Below are positions 7,610-13,504 of a DNA stretch of 13,504 bases, piece by piece (the first letter of the stretch is position 1; the number at the start of each line of letters is the position of its first letter). The position numbers and the translations under genes are program-made. The stretch comes from Chloroflexi bacterium UBA6019. Lineage in GTDB: Bacteria > Chloroflexota > Dormibacteria > Dormibacterales > Dormibacteraceae. The notes under the pieces are model-generated. The model saw only the letters and a list, made by a program, of their open reading frames with translations, was not told the DNA's origin and made no database searches. The stretch covers positions 1 to 13,504 of the forward strand of contig DIZV01000130.1 in assembly GCA_002427995.1 (NCBI GenBank), read 5' to 3'.

Positions 7610-7661
7610 TTCCGCGCGGGCTGGCGATCGGTTTGCGGCCCGTAGGCTTCTAAACTTGGTA

Positions 7662-7690
7662 TTGCGCCAACGGCCCAGCCTCAATATATT
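7662..7690 (+). promoter_or_regulatory. Sigma-70-type promoter TTGCGC-N17-TATATT
   Basis: TTGCGC (7662-7667) is followed after exactly 17 nt by TATATT (7685-7690), the best -35/-10 pair in the window. The -35 lies between TTGG and CCAA half-sites (7656-7670), and the -10 lies inside the palindrome CAATATATTG (7682-7691), where a repressor could bind. The predicted start is near 7697, which coincides with a GTG codon. Confidence 0.6.
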
Positions 7691-7696
7691 GTGCGG

Positions 7697-7876
7697 GTGA
7701 GCTTGCACGACCGCCGGGTCGGGGTGCCACCGCAGAACCGCTCGCAGGCGGTTGACATCCGGCGCTGCTCGATTCGCTCGCGGCGCGCGGCCGGCGCATT
7801 TGGCCAGAGCCCCGACTTCGAGCCCGCGGCGAGGCGCGGCCGGCCGGTCCAGGTCGGACGCTCAGCCCTGAGCTGA
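7697..7876 (+). CDS. Possible leaderless 59-residue basic small protein
   Basis: The GTG at 7697 is exactly 6 nt behind the TATATT hexamer, the spacing expected for a leaderless mRNA; an in-frame GTG at 7691 abuts the -10 and is therefore unlikely to be the start. The frame runs 59 codons to TGA at 7874-7876. By my count about 88% of third positions are G or C, against about 75% and 62% at first and second positions (counted over the 61 codons from 7691), the ordering seen in real genes here. Against it: the product is very Arg-rich (12 Arg, no Lys), has one Cys, matches no family I know, and an Arg-rich product is what chance reading of GC-rich DNA often gives. If untranslated, the transcript is a leader or small RNA of about 250 nt upstream of SCP2. 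Confidence 0.25.
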   Translation: MSLHDRRVGVPPQNRSQAVDIRRCSIRSRRAAGAFGQSPDFEPAARRGRPVQVGRSALS

Positions 7877-7915
7877 ACCCCGGGCCTCCAGCCGTCCGGG
7901 CCGCAGGGCCCCTGC

Positions 7916-7940
7916 TACCTTTGGTGGGCACGGTAGGAGG
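7916..7940 (+). promoter_or_regulatory. -10-like TACCTT and Shine-Dalgarno before the SCP2 gene
   Basis: TACCTT (7916-7921) could serve as a -10 with a start near 7928. AGGAGG (7935-7940) sits 4 nt before the ATG at 7945 and is the clearest Shine-Dalgarno of any gene start here, which decides for this ATG over the upstream in-frame TTG at 7921. No -35 is evident. Confidence 0.5.
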
Positions 7941-7944
7941 CAAC

Positions 7945-8370
7945 ATGGCAAAGATCAAGGCGTTCAGCCCCGAGTTCGCGACCGCGTTCAAGGAAGAGAT
8001 CAATCGTTCAGCCGTCTACAAGCAGGCCGGCAAGGGCTGGAAGTGGACGGTCGGCCTGGTCGTGGAGGCCGAACCGGACAAGAACTTTCCGGAGGCGAAG
8101 GGCGTCTTCATGGATCTGTTCGATGGCGAGGCCCGCGACATCCAGGTCGTCAGCGCCGACGATGCTGGCAAGTGCGACTTCGTCATCAGTGCCCCCTACT
8201 CGCGCTGGAAGCAGGTGATGCAGCACGAGCTCGACCCGACCAAGGGGATGATGCAGGGCAAGCTCAAGCTGAAGGGTGACCTGCCGACGATCGTGCGCTT
8301 CACCCGCGCTTCGCAGGAGATGACCGAGTGCACGACGCGGATCTCGGTCGCCTTCCCGGACGAGGAGTAG
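7945..8370 (+). CDS. SCP2 sterol-carrier-type lipid-binding protein
   Basis: A 141-residue single-domain protein of the SCP2 fold, which binds fatty acyl-CoAs, sterols or other lipids in a hydrophobic tunnel and often assists beta-oxidation enzymes. The C-terminal half carries the family's signature region: DFVISAPYSRWKQVMQ, then GMMQGKLKLKGDLPTIVRF, equivalent to the usual 'GKLKIKGD' segment before the last helix. The N-terminal region FATAFKEEINRSAVYKQAGKGWKW is the lid helix region of bacterial stand-alone SCP2 proteins. It is the first gene of the rightward operon, preceded by AGGAGG. It is followed within a few tens of bases, or with overlap, by a second SCP2-like gene and then the 3-hydroxyacyl-CoA dehydrogenase. 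The ligand cannot be inferred. Confidence 0.85.
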   Translation: MAKIKAFSPEFATAFKEEINRSAVYKQAGKGWKWTVGLVVEAEPDKNFPEAKGVFMDLFDGEARDIQVVSADDAGKCDFVISAPYSRWKQVMQHELDPTKGMMQGKLKLKGDLPTIVRFTRASQEMTECTTRISVAFPDEE

Positions 8371-8813
8371 GCGGAATCGCACCGGCGGCCGGCAACCTCG
8401 TCGAGTACGCCGATGGGGACCAGGCCAGCGCCTTCGCGACCATGCTCGGCGGCCTGATCGAGGCCAACGTCCAAGGTCGGCCCGAGAAGCGGCGTGATTT
8501 CGACACCCTCAAGGCGCGCGTCGGGATCAAGGTCGAGGACATCGAGGAGGCGGTGACCCTGGACTTCCGCGGTGGCCGGCTCCTGGTGAGCAATGGTCTC
8601 AAGCGAGACCGCAGGATCACGATTCGCACCGACGCCGACACGGTGATGATGCTTTCCAACCTCGCCATCGGCCCCTTCGGGATGCCGGTCTATTTCGACA
8701 CCGTCGGGCGCGGCATCGTCGGCAAGCTGGTCACCGGTGGCTTGAAGATCGACGGCATGCTCGCCAACCTGGCGACCCTGAACCAGGTGACCCGCGTCTT
8801 CAGCGTCAGGTGA
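8328..8813 (+). CDS. Second SCP2-like protein; start uncertain
   Basis: The reading frame ends at TGA 8811-8813 and encodes a protein whose body (from about 8397) looks real: FATMLGGLIEANVQGRPEKR, then LDFRGGRLLVSNG, RITIRTDADTVMMLSNLAIGPFGMP, GKLVTGGLKIDGM and a C-terminal LNQVTRVFSVR. The strand-rich core followed by 'GKLxxGGLKIDG' is an SCP2-like arrangement, so this is probably a divergent lipid-carrier partner of the gene before it. The start is unclear. GTG 8328 would overlap SCP2 by 43 bp and give a poor N-terminus; ATG 8442 lacks a Shine-Dalgarno and cuts into plausible sequence. The intervening codons offer only rare starts such as ATC 8376, which does sit 8 nt behind GAGGAG. Its stop overlaps the next start (GTGA), indicating translational coupling to the dehydrogenase. 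Confidence 0.7.
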   Translation: MHDADLGRLPGRGVGGIAPAAGNLVEYADGDQASAFATMLGGLIEANVQGRPEKRRDFDTLKARVGIKVEDIEEAVTLDFRGGRLLVSNGLKRDRRITIRTDADTVMMLSNLAIGPFGMPVYFDTVGRGIVGKLVTGGLKIDGMLANLATLNQVTRVFSVR

Positions 8814-9658
8814 CCAGGCTTGCGGTGGTCGGCGGCGGCGGGATGGGTTCCCAGATCGCCCAGCAGGCCGCCCTCCACGGAGTCGAGGTCCAGCTTCAGG
8901 ACGTCTCCGCCGATCAGCTCCGGAAGGCGGTGGAGCAGAACCGGCGGCTGCTTCAACGGCGGGTTGAGAAGGCTCGCCTGAGCCAGGCCGAGGCCGACGC
9001 GGCGGTCGCGCTGGTGCGCACGACGACCGATCTCGAGGAGGCCGCCGGCGGCGCGGAGATCGTCATCGAGGCGATCGTCGAGAAGCTGGAGCCGAAGCGA
9101 GACCTCTTCGCCCAGCTCGACCGGATCTGCCCGCCGCGGACGATCCTCGCCTCCAACTCCTCGACCATGCCGATCTCGCAGCTGGCCTCCGCCACCGCGC
9201 GGGCCGACCGCTGCTGCAACCTGCACTTCTTCTTCCCGGTCCTGCTGATGGAGCTCTGCGAGGTGGTGCGGGGCCCGCAGACGTCGGAGGAGACGGTCCA
9301 GTTCGCGATGGAATTCGTCCGTCAGATGGGCCGGGTGCCGGTGCTCCTCAAGAAGGAGATCGACGGCTTCATCGTCAACCGGATCCTCCACCACGCCTCC
9401 CAGGAGGCCTACCGGCTGCTCGACGCCGGGGTGGCGAGCTTCGAGGACATCGACACCGCCGTCGAAAAAGGGCTGAACTGGCCCCTCGGCCCCTTCCGGC
9501 TGGGCGACCTGAGTGGCCTCGATGTCACCTACAACGCCCGCCGCCACATCTACGAGACGACCGGCGATCCCAAGTACAAGCCGTCGCAGCAGCTGCGGCG
9601 GAAGGTCGAGGAGGGCAAGCTGGGCCGGAAGACCGGCGAGGGCTGGTACCGGTACTAG
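8810..9658 (+). CDS. 3-hydroxyacyl-CoA dehydrogenase (NAD-dependent)
   Basis: A 282-residue stand-alone 3-hydroxyacyl-CoA dehydrogenase that oxidises (S)-3-hydroxyacyl-CoA to 3-ketoacyl-CoA in beta-oxidation, or runs in reverse as 3-hydroxybutyryl-CoA dehydrogenase. The N-terminal Rossmann fold starts with VVGGGGMGSQIAQ (GxGxxG) and includes ILASNSSTMPISQLA with the substrate-binding serine (about Ser117). The catalytic dyad is His139 in NLHFFFP and Glu151 in ELCEVV, 12 residues apart as in the family. Asn190 is in FIVNRIL. The C-terminal dimer domain ends LGRKTGEGWYRY, the usual closing motif. The family's HFFNP is HFFFP here, losing the Asn at residue 142. GTG overlaps the upstream TGA by 4 bp, so it is co-translated with the SCP2-like gene. 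Chain-length preference is unknown; the symbol (fadB2/hbd/paaH) is left open. Confidence 0.92.
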   Translation: MTRLAVVGGGGMGSQIAQQAALHGVEVQLQDVSADQLRKAVEQNRRLLQRRVEKARLSQAEADAAVALVRTTTDLEEAAGGAEIVIEAIVEKLEPKRDLFAQLDRICPPRTILASNSSTMPISQLASATARADRCCNLHFFFPVLLMELCEVVRGPQTSEETVQFAMEFVRQMGRVPVLLKKEIDGFIVNRILHHASQEAYRLLDAGVASFEDIDTAVEKGLNWPLGPFRLGDLSGLDVTYNARRHIYETTGDPKYKPSQQLRRKVEEGKLGRKTGEGWYRY

Positions 9659-9701
9659 CCGGCGGTAACCAGCGAGGGGCGGGCGCCGTTCCCCATTTAT
9701 C

Positions 9702-10260
9702 GTGCTCACCGCTTTCGTCCGCCGCTGGCTGCCGCTGGCCGTGGCTGTGACGGTCCTCGCCGGCACCGCTTTCACGATCGGTCAGCAGGTCCTCCGCCAG
9801 GATGCGAACGACCCCCAGGTCCAGCTCGCCGAAGACGCCGCGGCCCGGCTCCAGTCAGGCGCCGGCGCGGGTGACGTGACCCCCTCCGGCCAGACCGACA
9901 TCGCGGCCTCGCTCGCGCCCTGGCTGCTCGTCTACGGTCCCGAATCGCAAGCTGATCGCGGGTTCGGCCCAGCTGGCTGGGAAGCCGGCCGAGTACCCGA
10001 CCTCGGTCTTTGCCAACGCTCCCGCGGGGGGGCGCCGCGACGAGGTCACCTGGCAGCCGGTGTCCGGTGTTCGCGCCGCCACGGTCGTGGTCGGCTTCAG
10101 GGGAGGTTGGGTTGTCGCGGGCCGTTCCCTGCGGTTGGTGGAGGAGCGGGCGGACAACCTTCTCAGCCTGGCGCTCGCCGGTTGGCTGGCGGCGCTGGTG
10201 GGGACGGCCCTGGTGGTGTTCGCCACCGGGCTTGGGCCGCGGCGACTCGAGGAGCGTTGA
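9702..10260 (+). pseudogene. Two-helix membrane protein with extracytoplasmic domain, broken by a one-base frameshift
   Basis: The frame from GTG 9702 gives 80 sensible residues: a membrane helix (about 10-27), then a polar stretch to SLAPWLLVYGP. After that it turns into Arg/Gly-rich nonsense that runs into the next genes. Shifting by one base at 9942-9944 (GAA, where GA would restore GPDRKLIAGSAQL) picks up a frame open to TGA 10258-10260. That frame encodes FANAPAGGRRDEVTWQPVSG, VRAATVVVGFRGGWVVAGRSL, and a second membrane helix LLSLALAGWLAALVGTALVV ending in a basic tail. The joined product would be about 185 residues, N- and C-termini inside with a roughly 120-residue outside domain, like a sensor domain without a kinase. 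Function unknown. A sequencing/assembly error, a recent mutation or +1 slippage at CCC-G are all possible. It sits in the operon between the dehydrogenase and the epimerase. Confidence 0.7.
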
Positions 10261-10264
10261 AGCC

Positions 10265-10270
10265 GACAAT
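10265..10270 (+). promoter_or_regulatory. Possible -10 (GACAAT) before the epimerase
   Basis: GACAAT lies 8 nt before the GTG at 10279, and TAGGTT (10270-10275) overlaps it. No Shine-Dalgarno is present in the 18-nt gap after the preceding stop, so an internal leaderless start is possible. Evidence is weak. Confidence 0.25.
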
Positions 10271-10278
10271 AGGTTCCA

Positions 10279-10666
10279 GTGCTCAAGGGACTCCACCACG
10301 TTGGGATCGCTGTCACCGACATCGATGCCGCCGTCAGCCTCTACACGACGACCCTCTCCGCAGGGCTGGTCAGCCGAGGCACCCTGGAGGGCCTGCACTT
10401 CGCGCTCCTCGACTCGGGCGGGATGGAGCTCGAGCTGCTCGCGTCGGCCGACCCCGAGTCGGCGATCGCCAAGTTCGTCACCGAGCGCGGACCCGGCCTT
10501 CACCACCTCGCCTACGCGGTCGACGACATCCTGACGGAGGTCGCGCGCCTCGTCGGAGAGGGCTTCGAGCAGTCGGGCGAGGTGCGGGTAGGTGTCCACG
10601 GCACGCCGATCGTTTTCTTCCACCCGAGGACGGTCGGCGGGGTCCTGACCGAGCTCGTAGAGGCCC

Positions 10667-10674
<8 letters not shown>
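10279..10674 (+). CDS. mce: Methylmalonyl-CoA epimerase
   Basis: A 131-residue vicinal-oxygen-chelate (glyoxalase-fold) protein that interconverts (2S)- and (2R)-methylmalonyl-CoA between propionyl-CoA carboxylase and methylmalonyl-CoA mutase. The two beta-alpha-beta-beta-beta modules supply the expected metal ligands: His7 in LHHVGIAVTDID, a Glu in GGMELELLA (probably Glu52), His76 in GPGLHHLAYAVDDI, and Glu125 in GGVLTELVE. The strings HHVGIAV, GLHHLAYAVDD and LTELVE are characteristic of the epimerase rather than other VOC enzymes. The length fits the family. The stop overlaps the start of the mutase gene by 8 bp, so the two are probably translationally coupled, which strongly supports the assignment. 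GTG 10279 is the only start that places His7 at the normal distance from the N-terminus. Confidence 0.92.
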
Positions 10675-12217
<1,543 letters not shown>

Positions 12218-12224
12218 TAGAAGC

Positions 12225-13504
12225 TTGGCCAAGGCGATCGATCCCAACCTGCTCAAGATCAACCAGCTTCGCCAGCGCAAGTACGAGGCGGCCCACGGCG
12301 ACGCCGAGGGGTACGAGGCGCAGCACAGCAAGGGCAAGCTCACGGCCCGGGAGCGGATCCAGCGGCTGGTCGACCGCAACAGCTTCACCGAGCTCGACAC
12401 CTTCGCGAAGCACCGCTCGACCAACTTTGGCCTCGAGCGCCGGCGGGTCGCCGGCGACGGGGTGGTGACCGGTTTCGCCAAGATCGACGGCCGCGACGTT
12501 CTTCTCTTCAGCCATGACGCGACCGTGTTCGGCGGGTCCCTCGGCGAGGTCTTCGCCGAGAAGGTCTGCAAGGTGATGGACCTCGCGCTCCAGAACCGGG
12601 TTCCCTTCATCGGCATCAACGATTCCGGGGGCGCCCGGATCCAGGAGGGAGTCGTCTCGCTGGCCGGCTACGCCGAGATCTTCTGGCGCAACGTCGAGGC
12701 CTCCGGCGTGATCCCGCAACTGAGCCTGATCCTCGGGCCCTGCACGGGTGGCGCCGTCTACTCGCCGGCGATGACCGACTTCGTGTTCATGGTCCGCGAC
12801 GTGGGCTACATGTTCATCACCGGGCCCGAGGTGATCAAGGTGACGACGGGGGAGGAGGTGACCTTCGACTCCCTCGGCGGAGCCGAGGTCCACAACGTGA
12901 AGTCGGGCGTCGGCCACTTCCTGGCCCAGGACGAGGACGAATCCTTCCAGCAGGCGCGGCGGCTGCTCTCCTTCATCCCCTCCAGCTGCGACGAACCGCC
13001 GCCCTACCGGCAGCCGACCGACGACCCCGAGCGAGCCGATCCCCGCCTCGCCACCGTCATCCCCGACAGCGCGCGGGAGGCTTACGACATCAAGGACGTG
13101 ATCCGGATGGTCGTGGACGACGCCGACTTCTTCGAGGTCCAGTCGCTCTTCGCGATGAACATCGTGATCGGCTTCGCGCGGCTCAACGGGTACCCGGTGG
13201 GCGTCGTTGCCAACCAGCCCCGGGTCCTGGCCGGGGCGCTCGACATCGACGCCTCGGCCAAGGCGGCCCGATTCGTGCGCTTTTGTGACGCGTTCAACCT
13301 CCCGCTCGTCACCTTCGTCGACGTCCCCGGCTTCCTGCCCGGGGCGGCCCAGGAGTACGGCGGCATCATCCGCCATGGTTCCAAGCTCCTCTACGCCTAC
13401 AGCGAGGCGACGGTTCCCAAGCTGACCGTGATCACCCGCAAGGCCTATGGCGGCGCCTACTGCGTCATGTGCTCCAAGCACATCCGCGCGGACTACAACG
13501 CGGC
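12225..13504 (+). CDS. pccB: Propionyl-CoA carboxylase beta (carboxyltransferase) subunit, 3' end cut by window edge
   Basis: A biotin-dependent acyl-CoA carboxyltransferase that moves the carboxyl group from carboxybiotin to propionyl-CoA, making (S)-methylmalonyl-CoA. The frame is open from TTG 12225 to the edge: 426 complete codons of a protein usually about 510-530 long. The N-domain carries KGKLTARERI, GGSLGEVFAEKV, GINDSGGARIQEG (Asp133-Gly139), the acyl-CoA oxyanion site GPCTGGAVYSPA (Gly175-Gly176) and YMFITGPEVIK. The C-domain carries NQPRVLAGALDIDASAKAAR, FVDVPGFLPGAAQE, the biotin-side YGGIIRHGSKLLYAYSEAT (Gly379-Gly380) and TRKAYGGAYCVM. Its place right after the mutase and epimerase makes propionyl-CoA the likely substrate, although Cys413 occupies a position that is Asp in classical PccB. 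The biotin carboxylase/BCCP subunit is not in the window. Confidence 0.92.
   Translation, partial: MAKAIDPNLLKINQLRQRKYEAAHGDAEGYEAQHSKGKLTARERIQRLVDRNSFTELDTFAKHRSTNFGLERRRVAGDGVVTGFAKIDGRDVLLFSHDATVFGGSLGEVFAEKVCKVMDLALQNRVPFIGINDSGGARIQEGVVSLAGYAEIFWRNVEASGVIPQLSLILGPCTGGAVYSPAMTDFVFMVRDVGYMFITGPEVIKVTTGEEVTFDSLGGAEVHNVKSGVGHFLAQDEDESFQQARRLLSFIPSSCDEPPPYRQPTDDPERADPRLATVIPDSAREAYDIKDVIRMVVDDADFFEVQSLFAMNIVIGFARLNGYPVGVVANQPRVLAGALDIDASAKAARFVRFCDAFNLPLVTFVDVPGFLPGAAQEYGGIIRHGSKLLYAYSEATVPKLTVITRKAYGGAYCVMCSKHIRADYNA

Larger units (their letters stand above)
7594..7944. other. 350-bp divergent intergenic region with promoters, inverted repeats and a possible small ORF
   Basis: Lies between the divergent acyl-CoA ligase and SCP2 genes. 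It contains the ligase -10 (7604-7609, minus) and a strong rightward promoter (7662-7690). It also has the palindrome CAATATATTG (7682-7691) and the hairpin AACCGC-tcgcag-GCGGTT (7736-7753). Further on are the near-palindrome GCTCAG-cc-CTGAGC (7860-7873), the GGGCC-gcag-GGCCC hairpin (7898-7911) and a second promoter before SCP2. A 59-codon ORF fits behind the first promoter. No tRNA cloverleaf or recognisable riboswitch core was found. The spread of symmetric sites suggests regulated expression of the right-hand operon, but no regulator can be named. Confidence 0.5.

Noticed and set aside
7752..7757. Perfect -35 TTGACA
   Set aside because: No -10-like hexamer 16-18 nt downstream (the region is GC-rich), and it is part of a hairpin arm; no promoter can be supported.
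7594..7944. tRNA, cobalamin riboswitch or other known RNA element
   Set aside because: No cloverleaf; GCCAC at about 7726 resembles part of a B12-riboswitch end but the conserved core blocks are missing.
8690..9775. 361-codon open frame on the minus strand
   Set aside because: Lies opposite the intact 3-hydroxyacyl-CoA dehydrogenase; mirror of its codon bias.

Overview
The window is a GC-rich, gene-dense stretch of bacterial chromosome with strong G/C preference at third codon positions, GTG and TTG starts beside ATG, and several starts sitting a few bases behind a -10-like hexamer with no Shine-Dalgarno sequence. This suggests a high-GC Terrabacteria-type lineage that uses leaderless or short-leader transcripts (Chloroflexota, Dormibacterota or Actinomycetota are candidates). 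That placement is an inference from gene content and style; there is no rRNA or other marker to settle it. No tRNA, rRNA, CRISPR array, insertion sequence or phage gene was seen.

Left part (1-7593), housekeeping and redox genes in alternating orientation: dephospho-CoA kinase coaE (minus, C-terminus beyond the left edge) diverges over 27 bp from a FixC-like ETF:quinone oxidoreductase (plus). This converges on a membrane-anchored molybdopterin oxidoreductase of the sulfite oxidase family (minus). A small four-cysteine zinc-ribbon protein (plus) and an S9-family acylaminoacyl-peptidase/prolyl oligopeptidase (plus) follow, converging on a long-chain fatty acid-CoA ligase (minus).

Middle (7594-7944): a divergent intergenic region of about 350 bp with a good sigma-70-like promoter (TTGCGC-N17-TATATT), a possible leaderless 59-codon ORF exactly 6 nt behind it, several inverted repeats, and a second promoter/Shine-Dalgarno for the rightward operon.

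Right part (7945-13504), one rightward operon for acyl-CoA and propionyl-CoA metabolism: two tandem SCP2-type lipid-carrier proteins, a 3-hydroxyacyl-CoA dehydrogenase (4-bp overlap), a two-helix membrane protein split by a one-base frameshift, methylmalonyl-CoA epimerase, methylmalonyl-CoA mutase catalytic subunit (8-bp overlap, no B12 domain), and the carboxyltransferase (beta) subunit of propionyl-CoA carboxylase, cut by the right edge. The last three form the propionyl-CoA to succinyl-CoA route. SCP2 proteins, the dehydrogenase, the nearby CoA ligase and the ETF:quinone oxidoreductase fit the breakdown of odd-chain, branched or sterol-like acyl chains that yields propionyl-CoA. The biotin carboxylase/BCCP subunit, the B12-binding mutase subunit, the mutase chaperone and FixX/ETF partners are not in the window.

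I found no clear previously undescribed system. The points most worth a second look are the frameshifted membrane protein, the promoter plus possible small ORF at 7662-7876, and the recurrent leaderless-type promoters.
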